Shown: positions 1 to 10,007 of the stretch, in pieces
Layout of the letters: every line of letters starts with the position of its first letter
Numbering within the stretch: position 1 is the first letter of the stretch
From: Sodaliphilus pleomorphus
GTDB taxonomy: Bacteria; Bacteroidota; Bacteroidia; Bacteroidales; Muribaculaceae
Length of the DNA stretch: 64,000 nucleotides
Reading direction: 5' to 3'
NCBI RefSeq assembly: GCF_009676955.1
Contig: NZ_CP045696.1
Location: 2,239,001 to 2,303,000 of the forward strand
The notes under the pieces: model-generated
Told to the model about the DNA's origin: nothing
Database searches by the model: none
What the model saw: the letters and a program-made list of their open reading frames with translations, nothing else
Program-made: the position numbers and the translations under genes

Positions 1-616
1 AGTCGAGGTCCATGGGGCTGCCATCCTGATTATAGAAATAGTCGTCAAAGACCAGGCCGTCGACGTCGTACTTGGTGATGATGTCGCGGCACACGTCTAC
101 CACCCGCTGCCGCACCGAGTCGATGCCAGGGTTGAGGCAGGTCTCGTAGTCGGTGGTCATGAGCCAGTCGGGGTGAGTGTTGATGTAGTCGAGCGGGCTC
201 TCGCCCCACTTGGTCGACTTGGGCGCGTAGCGGTAGGGGTTGACCCAGGCATAGATCTCGATGCCGCGCTTGTGGCCCTCTTGCACAATCCAGGCCAGCG
301 GATCAAATGCCGGCGCCACGCCGCGCGTGCCCGACACGTAGCTCGACCAGGGCTCGTAGGCCGAGTTGTACATGGCATCGCTCATGGCACGCACGTGGTA
401 GTACACGGTGTTCATGTTGTTGGCCGCCAGCGTGTCGAGCATCTTTTGGCAAGTTGCCTTGAGCACCTTTTGGTTGGCCGTGGTGATGGGTGTTGAGGGC
501 CAGTCGCCCACGAAGGCGCTCATCCACACGCCGCGTTGCTCGCGTTTCACCTGCGCTGTGGCGGGCAGCAGAAGTGCGAGGGCCAGTAGTAAAAGAAGTG
601 TAATTTTTGTTTTCAT
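1..616 (-). CDS. GHL10-type (DUF187) glycoside hydrolase, 3' end outside window
   Basis: The first 205 residues of a secreted protein whose C-terminus lies beyond the left edge. It opens with a signal peptide (MKTKITLLLLLALALLLPATA) and continues RGVWMSAFVGDW, NTVYYHVRAMSDAMYNS, FDPLAWIVQEGHKRGIEIYAW, VNPYR, LNPGIDSVR and DGLVFDDYFY. Seen in order, these are the signature blocks of the glycosyl-hydrolase-like 10 TIM-barrel family (YngK-like). The family acts on carbohydrate; the exact substrate is not readable. The ATG at 616 is chosen because the signal peptide starts there. It lies 142 bp downstream of the PKD lipoprotein gene, beyond a hairpin, so it belongs to the Sus-like locus but may be transcribed less than the genes before it. 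Confidence 0.85.
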   Translation of the reverse strand, partial: MKTKITLLLLLALALLLPATAQVKREQRGVWMSAFVGDWPSTPITTANQKVLKATCQKMLDTLAANNMNTVYYHVRAMSDAMYNSAYEPWSSYVSGTRGVAPAFDPLAWIVQEGHKRGIEIYAWVNPYRYAPKSTKWGESPLDYINTHPDWLMTTDYETCLNPGIDSVRQRVVDVCRDIITKYDVDGLVFDDYFYNQDGSPMDLD

Positions 617-628
617 CGCTATTGGTTT

Positions 629-682
629 AAAAAATACAGGGGGCAGTCACAGTCGATACACTTGTGAGCCCCCTGTAAAAAT
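629..682 (-). terminator. Hairpin between PKD lipoprotein gene and GHL10 gene
   Basis: TACAGGGGGC (635-644) and GCCCCCTGTA (668-677) form a perfect 10-bp stem with a 23-nt loop, and on the minus strand the stem is followed by a run of six T. It fits a Rho-independent (possibly partial) terminator after the lipoprotein gene. The loop is long, so efficiency is uncertain. Confidence 0.5.
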
Positions 683-758
683 ATATCCTATTTATGTGTT
701 GCAATCATGTGGCTGCCTGCCGGCGGCAGGTCGCTCACGATTGCATGTGCAATTGTGC

Positions 759-2489
759 TTAGAACAGGTAAGTTGCACGCGGGTTGATGCACACACCCAG
801 AATCTTGTCGGTGTTGCCCTGGAAGTCATACACCTTCTTGGTCTCGGGGTTGTAGTACTTCAAACCAGTCTTGTAGGTCTTCTCGCCGCTTGCGGCGTTG
901 AAGCCGAAGTACACATAGTGGGTGGCGGCGTCAACAACCATCTGGGTCACATACACGCCCTCGGCATCGGTGGTGTTGATGGGATCGGCGTCCATTTGCA
1001 CAAAGGCGTTGTATTTGCTGTAGTCGGCAGTCGACGTTGCGCCCGGCAGGTTGTAGTCGCCAAAACCCGGGTTGGGCGTTGTGCCCTTGGTCATCCACAC
1101 ATACAGGCGTCCCAGCTCCTCGTCGATGGTGAAGCCACGGGGCTGCGTGTTTTGCAGCACGATGGGATAGGGGATGTCGACACCCGCGCCCGTCTTGCCA
1201 ATGTCGCTGGTCTTGAAGCGGTAGATTCCGTAGCCCGAGTAGTTCTTACCCCACCAGAAGGTGTTGTTCTTGTCGATATACAAGCCGGTGTTGATGGCGC
1301 CATAGGCTATGCCCTTGTTGTAGTAGGCCAGCTGGCTGTTGACCACAAAGTAGCCGTCGGTGCTCGAGTACACCGTCTTTTCGGTCTCGTTGCGCGTGCT
1401 CAGCGGCAGGCGGCGTATACCGGTGTTGCGGTCGGTGTAGTAGAGATAGGTGCCGTCGGTGCAACCCTGGAAGGGGTCGTTGAAGGCCTGGCCGCCCACG
1501 TTGGTGACCATGCTGTTGGCGCTCGAGCCGTCGGCGCTCATCACAGTGATTTTGCCGTCGCCCAGCGTGCCGTTCTCGTCGTTGATGTAGTAGTACTGCT
1601 TGCCGCAGTCGAGTATATAGACGTTGTCCTGCTCGATGGTGGCCGAGTCGGTCACGGTCTTCTCGGTGGCAAACACCAGGTTGGTGGGCATGTTGCCGCT
1701 GCTCACGCCCATGTCGAAGGGCATGTTCTTGGTGCCGGCGGGCAGCTTGCTCATGTCGACAAGCTTGTAGGCCTTGATGTTGCCGCCCACTGCTGCATAG
1801 TACAGCGTGGGAGCAGGCAGGCTCGAGCCCACTTGCACGTTGACGTAGCTGTCCTCGAGGCGGCGGTTCTCGCCGTTGACGTCAAACCACGTCTGCAGTG
1901 TCACCTTCTGCGACCCTATGTTGGAGAAGGTGAGCGCGCCGGGGTTGTCGATAGTGCCGTCGCTGTGCGAGTAGCCGGTGAAGGTGGTGATGGTCTTGCC
2001 GTCGGCCGTCTTGGTGCCCTCGGGGAAGGTCCACACATACTTGCATTCCAGGTTCTCGGGGTTGGGCAGCTCGATGCCCAGGTTCACTTTAACATCGTTG
2101 ATTACAATGGTGGGGGCCGACTGGCTGGTCACACTGAGCGACGGAGCAATGTCGTAGATGAGCAGTGGATAGGTGCGGCTGCCCACACCGTCGACGGTGA
2201 GTGTCACCTTGTACATGCCAGCCTTGGCATACTTGTGAGTGGGGTTGGCCTCGGTCGAGGTCGTGCCGTCGCCGAAGTCCCAGGTCACTTTGCCCGTCTT
2301 GGCCGAGGTGTTGGTGAACTGGATGGTCGACACTACATAGAAGTCGAGCGCATATTCGTTACCCTCAACTGCATAAGAGAAGTCAACATCTTTGCCGCCG
2401 AAGTTGCCATAGTCGGGGTCCTTGCTCACGCAGCCCGTGGTGATGAGCATCAACAGCGTCAAGAGTCCTATTGTTTTGAAAAATTTCAT
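759..2489 (-). CDS. PKD-domain surface lipoprotein of the Sus-like locus
   Basis: A 576-residue lipoprotein. The signal peptide ends in a lipobox (ITTGC, Cys20), so it is probably anchored in the outer membrane. Residues about 55-110 form a PKD (Ig-like) domain with the diagnostic WDFGDGTTSTEANPTHKY block. The remaining ~450 residues contain repeated short beta-strand-like motifs and many Tyr/Asn/Gly residues, compatible with a glycan-binding or propeller-like fold, but I recognise no catalytic motif. It is fourth in a gene string SusC-SusD-lipoprotein-PKD lipoprotein with 20-50 bp gaps, so it most likely helps bind the locus's substrate at the cell surface. That role is inferred from position. 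Confidence 0.75.
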   Translation of the reverse strand: MKFFKTIGLLTLLMLITTGCVSKDPDYGNFGGKDVDFSYAVEGNEYALDFYVVSTIQFTNTSAKTGKVTWDFGDGTTSTEANPTHKYAKAGMYKVTLTVDGVGSRTYPLLIYDIAPSLSVTSQSAPTIVINDVKVNLGIELPNPENLECKYVWTFPEGTKTADGKTITTFTGYSHSDGTIDNPGALTFSNIGSQKVTLQTWFDVNGENRRLEDSYVNVQVGSSLPAPTLYYAAVGGNIKAYKLVDMSKLPAGTKNMPFDMGVSSGNMPTNLVFATEKTVTDSATIEQDNVYILDCGKQYYYINDENGTLGDGKITVMSADGSSANSMVTNVGGQAFNDPFQGCTDGTYLYYTDRNTGIRRLPLSTRNETEKTVYSSTDGYFVVNSQLAYYNKGIAYGAINTGLYIDKNNTFWWGKNYSGYGIYRFKTSDIGKTGAGVDIPYPIVLQNTQPRGFTIDEELGRLYVWMTKGTTPNPGFGDYNLPGATSTADYSKYNAFVQMDADPINTTDAEGVYVTQMVVDAATHYVYFGFNAASGEKTYKTGLKYYNPETKKVYDFQGNTDKILGVCINPRATYLF

Positions 2490-2509
2490 AGTCGCTTGTT
2501 GTATTTAAT

Positions 2510-3553
2510 TTAGTTAAGAGTAATTTCCTGATTGTCGTTGCTCACTCCCACCTTGCCGTCGGTGTCATAGACGCGGAACGTGGGCTCGAGGTAATACTGG
2601 CGGGTGTAGGTCACGTTGTACACCTTGTCGCTCGTGTTGTAGATCCACGACGTGAACGGGATGGTGCTGATGAGCTCCTTCCAGTAGGGCATGTACTGGC
2701 GGCGCACAGTGGTGATCTTGCTGCCCGTGTCGTCGCTGTAGCGGCTGAAGAGCCACTCGCTCGCCTTGTAGACGGGATACACGTTGACGCCTGCAGGGGC
2801 ATCGCTCTGGCTGGCAATCTCGTGATACACCGTCACGCTGTCGACGATGGTCGTGTAGTAGTAGTGGTCGACCTGGTCGGTAGTGTACCAGTCGTCGCTC
2901 TTCTTGTCGCTCGTGGTGTCGGTGGGGAAGTTCACGTTGTACTTGGCGTTGAGCGTCGTGAAGGCCTCGATGGGGAAGTTGTAGTTGATATAGACGTTGC
3001 GCAGGTCGTTGTAGTAGGTGCTGTCCTTGGTGAGGGCGTTGACCATGTAGTCGACAAACTCGCTGGCAAACGTGCTGGGATAGTAGCTGTCAAACTTGTC
3101 CTGATCCCACTGCGCGGGACTTACCCACGTGAGCGGTGCAAGGGTGCGCGAGGTGGGGAAGGAGTCGTTGAGCACATACTCGTGACCGTCCCACACAGCC
3201 AGGCTGTGGGGATACTTGGCCATGCTCTGGGCGCTGCGCACGGTGTCGGTGAGCGTGTAGGTCTTGGTATAGGCCAGCGACGTGGTGAGCATGCTCTTGG
3301 CAGCGGCGCTCTGCTCGCGCTTCACCAGCGCCCACACCTCGCTGTGGTCGATCTGCTTGTCGCTTGTGGTGTAGTATTTACCTTTGAAAGTTGCATAGTT
3401 GCCTGCCTTCACAAACTTTGAACTCTGCTCCCAGTCGACGGTGGGCAGTACCTGCCCAAGCTCGCCGTTGTCGTCAATGGGGTCGTGAACGGCGCATGAG
3501 GTCATCACCAGTATCGACAGTGCTATGGAACCTAATATGTTAACTATTTTCAT
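2510..3553 (-). CDS. Surface lipoprotein of unknown function in Sus-like operon
   Basis: A 347-residue protein with a lipoprotein signal (VMTSC, Cys20). The body is rich in Tyr, Thr, Ser and Asp and looks like an extracellular beta-rich protein, but I see no domain I can name. It sits between SusD and the PKD lipoprotein with short gaps on both sides (51 and 20 bp), the usual position of accessory surface glycan-binding (SusE/SusF-like) proteins. That role is inferred from context only. Confidence 0.6.
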   Translation of the reverse strand: MKIVNILGSIALSILVMTSCAVHDPIDDNGELGQVLPTVDWEQSSKFVKAGNYATFKGKYYTTSDKQIDHSEVWALVKREQSAAAKSMLTTSLAYTKTYTLTDTVRSAQSMAKYPHSLAVWDGHEYVLNDSFPTSRTLAPLTWVSPAQWDQDKFDSYYPSTFASEFVDYMVNALTKDSTYYNDLRNVYINYNFPIEAFTTLNAKYNVNFPTDTTSDKKSDDWYTTDQVDHYYYTTIVDSVTVYHEIASQSDAPAGVNVYPVYKASEWLFSRYSDDTGSKITTVRRQYMPYWKELISTIPFTSWIYNTSDKVYNVTYTRQYYLEPTFRVYDTDGKVGVSNDNQEITLN

Positions 3554-3604
3554 AATCTTGTGTAGAATCTATTGTTGAGTTAATAATTTCACAGCCACGC
3601 GCTT

Positions 3605-5512
3605 TCACTTGCCAGTGAGCGAGGTGACCTTGCCGTAATCCTCGGCCCATATCATAGGCTTCTGCAGCCACTTGTAGTTCTTGTAGGCACCCAGGCGCTC
3701 GAGCTCTTTCTTGTTGTACTTCTCCTCGGTCTCGGGGTCGTAGTTGATGCGTTGTATCCAGGTGTTCTCCTTCTGTGCCTCGGTGAGGCCGTCGATCCAG
3801 TAGGCGGCATAGAGGTTGTAGGGGCGACGCAGCGTGGGGTAGATGATCTCCTGGTTGTCGCCTATGCCGTACTTGTTGCGGTTGTTGCTGTAGTGGTAGC
3901 GGCGCATGTCGGTCCACTGCTCGGGCTGGAGGTACATGGCGATGTACTTCTGCTCCATGAGGTCGCTCAGCGTGTAGTTGCTGGGGTTGAAGAACCAGTG
4001 CTCGTTGCCGCGGTCGGTCACCTTGTACACACTGGGCTTCTTGCTGCTGCCGCGGTAGTAGTCCTCGTTGTTGAGGAAGGCGTTGACCTGTGCATCCCAG
4101 TACTCCTTTGACTCAAAGGCAGGCTCGCCGCTTACGGTCGTCTTGCCAGGATACTTGTTGTCGGTCTTGCTATCGTAGTTGGGATTGGGGTGATAGAGCT
4201 CAAAGGCCTCGAGATGACGCTCGATGTTGTGCTCGGTGGCCTCCTTGGCCAGGGCGCAAGCTTCGGCCTTGTTGCCCAGCCAGTACTCGGCCTCGGCCTT
4301 GATGAAGTAGAGCTCCTCCATGGTGAACAGGGGGTTGTAGGCTGTTGTGGCGCCTGCATAGGCTCCCATATACAGGTAGGGGTAGTTGGCAATCTTGAAG
4401 CTGCTGCCCATGCCTATGTTGTTCTCCAGGTAGCGCATCTTGATGGTGGCTGCGTCGTCGCTGGCCGTTTTGGGCCCGGTGCGTGCCACCATGAGCAGGT
4501 TGCAGCGGGGGTCGTTGGCATAGCCGTCGTGCTGGTGACCGGTCCAGGCAAAGAGGCCGCTCAGCGACTCGTTGTCGGGGTTGGACAGACCCAGCAGGTC
4601 GACCATGAAGAACTTCGACGGGATGGCCTGGCTCAGCAGGTTGGCACGCGACTCCCACGAGTTGATCACGGGTTGTGCAATGCTCCACACGGCATTTTGC
4701 GTGCCTGTGCCGCCGTTCCAGTAGTAGCGTGGCTCGTTGCCAAACCAGCTGCCATAGAGCAGCGAGCCCGAGCGCCATTGTGTGATGGCGGCATCGGCTG
4801 CATCCACGATCTTCTGGCACATGGCTGCGCTGCGGTCGATGTTGGGCAGGTTGCGCAGCAGCAGGCGGGCCTTGATGGCAAGCACAAGGCCTTTCCAGCG
4901 GCTCAGGTCGCCCTGGTACACGCGGTCGGAGCTTGCGCCTATGACCTGGTTGTTGGGGTTCTCGGTGATGCTCTTGTCGTCGAAGGCCTTGATCAGGTCG
5001 TCGCACTCTTGCATCATCCAAGCGTAGACTTGCTCTTGCGAGTCATATTTTGGTGCATTCGACGTGTAGGCCTGGCTACGGGGCATGTCGCCGAAAGCAT
5101 CGGTAGTGAGCTGGGTCGACATCAACTTGATGGTGCGGGCTATGAGCTCGTAGTTGGGCGAGTTGATGGCTGCGGCATTGGCGATCACGTTGTTGGCGTT
5201 CACACCGATGTCGTAGAAGTGGCGGCGCCACATGGGGTGGCGGTTCATCGTGAGCATTTCCCACTCGCTCTTGTAGCTGTAGGTACCTATCGAGCTCTTG
5301 CCGCCCGTGGTGAGCATCTGCGAGAAGTAGGCATTGTACTCGGCGTGGTCATACACGATTTGCTGTGCGTAGTAGATGACTGTGGGCAGGCCGTTTTTGG
5401 CGTCGATGGCGTGAGCCTTGTCGGGGTTGATATTGTCGTCGAGTGTGTCCCCGCAGCTCACCATGCCCAGGCATGTCAGCATTAATAACGCTATGATGTT
5501 TATTTTCTTCAT
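3605..5512 (-). CDS. SusD/RagB-family nutrient-binding lipoprotein
   Basis: A 635-residue lipoprotein (lipobox MVSC, Cys20) placed 24 bp after the SusC-like gene. The N-terminal part (DDNINPDKAHAID, LPTVIYYAQQIVYDHAEYNA) and Trp/Tyr-rich helical repeats (FTMEELYFIKAEAEYWLGN) are typical of SusD-like proteins; the sequence LTMEELYFIKAEA-type block is the TPR helix of the family. C-terminal blocks such as YIAMYLQPEQWTDMRR are also characteristic. SusD proteins cap the SusC barrel at the cell surface and capture oligosaccharide. The length is slightly above the usual 500-600. Paired with 5537-8623. Confidence 0.9.
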   Translation of the reverse strand: MKKINIIALLMLTCLGMVSCGDTLDDNINPDKAHAIDAKNGLPTVIYYAQQIVYDHAEYNAYFSQMLTTGGKSSIGTYSYKSEWEMLTMNRHPMWRRHFYDIGVNANNVIANAAAINSPNYELIARTIKLMSTQLTTDAFGDMPRSQAYTSNAPKYDSQEQVYAWMMQECDDLIKAFDDKSITENPNNQVIGASSDRVYQGDLSRWKGLVLAIKARLLLRNLPNIDRSAAMCQKIVDAADAAITQWRSGSLLYGSWFGNEPRYYWNGGTGTQNAVWSIAQPVINSWESRANLLSQAIPSKFFMVDLLGLSNPDNESLSGLFAWTGHQHDGYANDPRCNLLMVARTGPKTASDDAATIKMRYLENNIGMGSSFKIANYPYLYMGAYAGATTAYNPLFTMEELYFIKAEAEYWLGNKAEACALAKEATEHNIERHLEAFELYHPNPNYDSKTDNKYPGKTTVSGEPAFESKEYWDAQVNAFLNNEDYYRGSSKKPSVYKVTDRGNEHWFFNPSNYTLSDLMEQKYIAMYLQPEQWTDMRRYHYSNNRNKYGIGDNQEIIYPTLRRPYNLYAAYWIDGLTEAQKENTWIQRINYDPETEEKYNKKELERLGAYKNYKWLQKPMIWAEDYGKVTSLTGK

Positions 5513-5536
5513 TGTTGTCGTTTACTTCTTCTTGGT

Positions 5537-8500
5537 TTAGAATGTTGCTTTAAGCGTGAAATTGAAACTGCGCGACACGGGCACCTGGTAGTAGTCGATG
5601 CCAGTACCGCCAGTACCGCCAGATGTGGAGACCAGCACTGCCGGGTCGTTGCCGGTGTACTTGGTGAGCAGGAACAGGTTGCGGCCTGTGGCCGAGAGGC
5701 TCAGGTTCTTTACTGCCCAGCCTTTTTTGAGCATCGACGAGAAGTCGTAGCTCAACGTCACATAGCTCAGGCGCAGGTAGCTGCCGTCTTCGATGAAGTT
5801 GGACGACACGGTGCTGTAGTACTTGTTCACGTAGTTCTGGTCGAGCACGATGGGGGTGGTGTTCTTTACATAGCCCGTGGTGCCGTCGGGCAGGGTCACT
5901 GCCTGCACGCCGTCGACAATGTACTCGCGGTTGCGGTATTTCTCCCATATCTTGGCCATGCCGTTGGAGAGCAGAGAGCGACCGGTCACGTTGGCCACGT
6001 CGCCGCCGCAGCGGCCGTCGAGCAGGAACGACAGGGTGGCGTGCTTGTAGCGGAAGGAGCTGCCCAGACCCAGCAGGAAGTCGGGCTCGCGGTTGCCAAT
6101 GTAGATGCCCTTGGCCGGGTTGATGGTGGGATAGCCGTTGGCATCGCATATCACGTTGCCGTCGGGATCGCGCAGGTAGTCCTTGCCCGAGATGCCGGTC
6201 GATGAGCCGTTAAGGCGTGCAACCGGGAAGATGTCGCCATACTGGGTGCCTTGTATCTCAACCACGCCCTCGGGCAGCTTGGTCACCTTGCCTCGGTTGA
6301 ACGAGTAGTTCAGGTTGGCTGTCCAGGTGATATCGTCGGTCTTGATGATGTCTTGAGCCAGGCTTATCTCCATGCCGTGGTTCTTGACGGTACCCTCGTT
6401 GCGGGTTTGCAGGATGGTGCCCGATGCAGGCGACACGCGCACGCTCACGATTTGGTTGTCGGCCGTGGTCGAGTAGTAGGCAATGTCGAGGCGGGTGCGG
6501 CTGTTGAAGAAGCGCAGGTCGGCACCTATCTCCCATGAGCTGTCCATTTCGGGTACAAGCGCGATGGCTCGCGATGTGGCGGGGTCTACGCCGTAGCCGC
6601 CGTCGGGGAACAGGGTCCACTGCTTGTAGGTGTCGGTAAACTGGTAGGCGGGGCAGTCTTTACCCACCTTGGCCCAGTTGCCGCGTATCTTGCCATAGGA
6701 GAACCAGCTGTTGGTGAGGTGGAAGAGCTCGCTGAAGATGACACCGGCGGTCACCGAGGGGTAGAAGTAGTTGTAGTCGACTTGCTTGAGTCGCGAGGTG
6801 CCGTCGTAGCGGCCTGTCATGCTCAACTGGGCAATGCCCTTGTAGTCGAAACGCAGCTCGCCGAAGTAGCCGTACTTGTTGTACTTGGTGTGGGAGAGCT
6901 TGGGGTGATTGCTGGTGAGCAGATCGCCGTTGGTGAAGTCGGTGTTCATGAAGCTGTAGTAGTCGCCTCCCAGCTGGAAGTGCTCGCCGTAAAGGCTGGC
7001 CTCGTAGCTCGTGCTCTCCTTGTACTCGGCTCCCAGGAGCAGGTTGATGTTGAAGTCCTGTGCAATGGTTTTCTTGTAGGTAGCCAGACCTTGCAGGGTG
7101 AACTGCTCGCTGCGCGAGGGGTCGAAGCTGTAGCTGCCGTAGAGCGACTGGTTGCTGGCCAAGATCGACTTCACGTCGCTGTTGTCGGGGTCGACCAGGT
7201 CGCCGTCGTAAAGGCGTGGCACGGTATAGCCCTCATAGGTGCTGTAGCCCTTGTCGTAGCCTATCTTGCCTGTGAACACGAGATCCTTGATGGGCTCGTA
7301 GCTCACCTGGCCGTTGATCACGATGCGGTCGCTTTGGGTCTTGCTATTGTCGCGGTTACGACCGAAGTAGGGCGACACGACTGCGCCTATGCGCTGGGTG
7401 TCGAGCAGCTCGTCCCAGCTGTCGTAGTAGTTGGCCCAGTTCACGTGTCCATCTTTGGTCTGGTAGTCGCTCATGTCGTGGTTGATGCCCCAGTTGTAGA
7501 TAGTCGACATCGCGTTGCCGAAGCCGCGCGACTTGCTGTGCACATAGTTGGTGCTCAGGTTGAAGGTGACTTGGCTCGAGGGCTTGTACATGCCCTTGAG
7601 GAAGACGGTGAGTTGGTCTTTGTAGTCCTTGGGCACAATACCGTCGCTGTTGGTGTAGGAGACCGAGGCATAGGAGTTGAACTTCTCGGTACCGCCCGAG
7701 ATGCTCACGTCATATTTCTGGAGGAAGCCAGTGCCCAGGAAGTCGCCCACGTTGTCGTAGCGCTGCTCGTCGCTCTGCAGGTAGGGACCCCAGCCGCCAC
7801 TGCCGCTGTTCTCCTTGTACATGCCTCTCACGCCAGGGGTGAACACGCGCTGTATTTGCGGCACGCGCATGGGGGTGCTGAACTCGACGCTTGCGTTGCC
7901 GTTCACCTTCACGCTGCCGTCGCGGGCACCGCTCTTGGTGGTGATCATGATCACGCCGTTGGCGGCCTCCTGGCCGTAGAGGGCGCTTGCTGCTGCACCC
8001 TTAAGCACGCTCATGTTCTCGATATCGTCGGGGTTGATGTCGCCCAGCGAGCTGCCGTGGCCGCGCACGGGCACACCGTCGACAATCACCAGTGGCTCGT
8101 TGTTCTGCCCATTGTTGATCGACGAGATGGCACGTATGATCACCTGGGTCGACGAGTTGGGTGAACCGCCGCCGGTCGACACTTGCAGGCCGGCCACCTT
8201 GCCTTGCAGGGAGTTGGCAAAGTTGCTCGTTCCGCCGGCGGTTACCTCGTCGGCGTTGAGCGACTGGACTGCAAAGTTCAGTTTCTTTTTCTCTTGGGTC
8301 TGGCCCATTGCAGTGACCACGACTTCTCCAAGGGTTTGGGCGTTATCGGTCATCACGATGTTGAGGCTGCTCTGGCTGCCTATTTTCACCGAGATGGGTT
8401 TCATACCCACAAACGTGATGTCGAGCACGTCGTTGTCGCTCGCATCGATCGTGAATTTTCCGTCGATGTCGGTGGTCACGCCGCGGGTCGTGCCATGCAC

Positions 8501-8623
8501 GCGCACCGATGCGCCTATGACGGCTTGCTTGTCGGTGGCCGATGTTACGACTCCAGTCACCGTGCGGGCAAAGCCCATCACCGCGAAGATGGAAAATAAC
8601 AGAAGCAATAGCTGTTTTCTCAT
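5537..8623 (-). CDS. SusC/RagA-family TonB-linked outer membrane transporter
   Basis: A 1,028-residue TonB-dependent receptor. Order: signal peptide (1-19), a carboxypeptidase-D-regulatory-like beta domain (about 21-95, VTGVVTSATDKQAVIGASV), a plug domain (about 105-235) with LGEVVVTAMG, VDGVPVRG and ALYGQEAANGVIMITTKSG, then a long beta-barrel ending in a terminal Phe (TLKATF), the usual outer-membrane C-terminus. It imports glycan fragments energised by TonB. It is the first gene of the five-gene locus that runs to the left edge. The adjacent SusD, accessory lipoproteins and GHL10 hydrolase make this a small polysaccharide-utilisation-type locus; the substrate cannot be read from sequence. 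Confidence 0.93.
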   Translation of the reverse strand: MRKQLLLLLFSIFAVMGFARTVTGVVTSATDKQAVIGASVRVHGTTRGVTTDIDGKFTIDASDNDVLDITFVGMKPISVKIGSQSSLNIVMTDNAQTLGEVVVTAMGQTQEKKKLNFAVQSLNADEVTAGGTSNFANSLQGKVAGLQVSTGGGSPNSSTQVIIRAISSINNGQNNEPLVIVDGVPVRGHGSSLGDINPDDIENMSVLKGAAASALYGQEAANGVIMITTKSGARDGSVKVNGNASVEFSTPMRVPQIQRVFTPGVRGMYKENSGSGGWGPYLQSDEQRYDNVGDFLGTGFLQKYDVSISGGTEKFNSYASVSYTNSDGIVPKDYKDQLTVFLKGMYKPSSQVTFNLSTNYVHSKSRGFGNAMSTIYNWGINHDMSDYQTKDGHVNWANYYDSWDELLDTQRIGAVVSPYFGRNRDNSKTQSDRIVINGQVSYEPIKDLVFTGKIGYDKGYSTYEGYTVPRLYDGDLVDPDNSDVKSILASNQSLYGSYSFDPSRSEQFTLQGLATYKKTIAQDFNINLLLGAEYKESTSYEASLYGEHFQLGGDYYSFMNTDFTNGDLLTSNHPKLSHTKYNKYGYFGELRFDYKGIAQLSMTGRYDGTSRLKQVDYNYFYPSVTAGVIFSELFHLTNSWFSYGKIRGNWAKVGKDCPAYQFTDTYKQWTLFPDGGYGVDPATSRAIALVPEMDSSWEIGADLRFFNSRTRLDIAYYSTTADNQIVSVRVSPASGTILQTRNEGTVKNHGMEISLAQDIIKTDDITWTANLNYSFNRGKVTKLPEGVVEIQGTQYGDIFPVARLNGSSTGISGKDYLRDPDGNVICDANGYPTINPAKGIYIGNREPDFLLGLGSSFRYKHATLSFLLDGRCGGDVANVTGRSLLSNGMAKIWEKYRNREYIVDGVQAVTLPDGTTGYVKNTTPIVLDQNYVNKYYSTVSSNFIEDGSYLRLSYVTLSYDFSSMLKKGWAVKNLSLSATGRNLFLLTKYTGNDPAVLVSTSGGTGGTGIDYYQVPVSRSFNFTLKATF

Positions 8624-8728
8624 AAATGAATTATTTAGTTGTTTGTATTACTGTTGTTAATGGTTAAATTTTCTTTATGCTCCATTAGTGATTCGACTTC
8701 GCTCCCTTTTTTGAAATCAAATCGAGTA

Positions 8729-8736
8729 CAAAGTAA
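8729..8736 (-). promoter_or_regulatory. Weak candidate -7 box upstream of susC-like gene
   Basis: On the minus strand this reads TTACTTTG, one mismatch from the Bacteroidota -7 box TAnnTTTG, about 105 bp upstream of the SusC start. No convincing TTTG lies at the expected distance. The rest of 8624-8864 is AT-rich and holds nothing else I can name; I see no sigma/anti-sigma pair or hybrid two-component sensor nearby. Confidence 0.25.
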
Positions 8737-8864
8737 AGGCATTTTTTTGTTCTACGTTCTGTTTTTTTCTTTTTATTTCAAGTACTTTCACATTATTTTG
8801 TGATTAAAAACAATTATTTAGTTAATTGGCAGGGCCGGCGCTGCTCAGTGTACAGCGAGGCGGC

Positions 8865-10007
8865 TCACAGGGCACCCTTGGTAGTGGGCAGGCGGTAGTT
8901 GAACACATCGCGCCTTATGGCTTGCTTGAGGGCTCGGGCCAGACCCTTGAAGATGCACTCGATCTTGTGGTGCTCGTTGTCGCCGCGGGCGCTCACGTAG
9001 AGGTTCATGCGTGCGCTGTCGCTCAAGCTCTTGAAGAAGTGGAAAAACATCTCGGTGGGCATGTGTCCTATCATCTCGCGGCTAAAGCGGGCGTCCCACA
9101 CGAGCCAGCTGCGGCCGCCGAAGTCGAGGGCCACGGTGCAGTGGCAGTCGTCCATGGGCAGCACAAAGCCATAGCGCTCGATGCCGCGCTTGTCACCCAG
9201 GGCCTCGTAGATGGCTTGGCCCAGGGCGATGCCGGTGTCCTCGATGGTGTGGTGCTCGTCGACATAGAGGTCGCCCTTGCACTTTATCTTCAGGTCGATG
9301 CCGCTGTGCCGCCCTATCTGGTCGAGCATGTGGTCGAAGAAGCCTATGCCGGTCGAGACTTGGCACTGGCCTGTGCCGTCGAGATCGAGCCACACGTCGA
9401 TGCGGGTTTCCTTGGTGTAGCGTTGCACGTGGGCTGTGCGCTGGCCGCCTCGCAGGTAGTCGGTCACGCGTTGCCAGTGGGGGGCCACGACGGCCAGTGT
9501 GGCGTCGAGGCCGGCTTGGGCGACGGCTTGCCTGGCTTGTGCCACGTGGGGGGCGAGCAAGATGGCCCGGGCGCCAAGGTTGCGGGCCAGTTCCACGTCG
9601 GTGAGACGGTCGCCTATCACGTAGCTCCCGGCCAAGTCGTAGTCGCCGCTGGTGTACTTGCCCAGCAGGGCGATGCCTGGCTTGCGGGTGGGCTGGTGGT
9701 CGGCTTCAAGTGTGGTGTCGATGATGATGTCGTCAAATTTCACTCCCTCGCCCTCAAGGGTCCTGAGCATGAGCTCGTGGGGGCCAGTGAAGCTCTCTAC
9801 GGGGAAGGCGGGTGTGCCCAGCCCGTCCTGGTTGGTCACCATCACCAGCTCGTAGTCAAGGGTGCGGGCTATGAAGGCCAGGCTGGTGATGACGCCGGGC
9901 AGGAATTGCAGTTTCTCGTAGGAGTCGACTTGCTCGTCGGCTTCGGGCTCGACCACGATAGTGCCGTCGCGGTCGATAAACAGTGCTTTTTTCTTATTTG
10001 TTTCCAT
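8865..10007 (-). CDS. hisB: Bifunctional histidinol-phosphatase / imidazoleglycerol-phosphate dehydratase
   Basis: 380 residues with two domains. Residues about 1-170 are a HAD phosphatase ([15 protein letters not shown] nucleophile block, [28 protein letters not shown]) that removes phosphate from histidinol phosphate. Residues about 185-380 are IGP dehydratase ([49 protein letters not shown]) with the His/Glu manganese-ligand pattern. The ATG at 10007 starts [16 protein letters not shown] and overlaps the end of hisC by 14 bp, suggesting translational coupling. It is the last gene of the cluster. The other his genes (hisAHFIE) are not in this window. Confidence 0.95.
   Translation of the reverse strand: METNKKKALFIDRDGTIVVEPEADEQVDSYEKLQFLPGVITSLAFIARTLDYELVMVTNQDGLGTPAFPVESFTGPHELMLRTLEGEGVKFDDIIIDTTLEADHQPTRKPGIALLGKYTSGDYDLAGSYVIGDRLTDVELARNLGARAILLAPHVAQARQAVAQAGLDATLAVVAPHWQRVTDYLRGGQRTAHVQRYTKETRIDVWLDLDGTGQCQVSTGIGFFDHMLDQIGRHSGIDLKIKCKGDLYVDEHHTIEDTGIALGQAIYEALGDKRGIERYGFVLPMDDCHCTVALDFGGRSWLVWDARFSREMIGHMPTEMFFHFFKSLSDSARMNLYVSARGDNEHHKIECIFKGLARALKQAIRRDVFNYRLPTTKGAL

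Noticed and set aside
408..2513. Very long open frame antisense to the PKD lipoprotein gene
   Set aside because: Its product is Val/His/Gly-rich noise produced by the GC-rich third positions of the real minus-strand gene. The same applies to plus-strand frames at 2822-3421, 4190-5485, 6719-8164, 8826-10016, 11699-12400 and 19736-21070.
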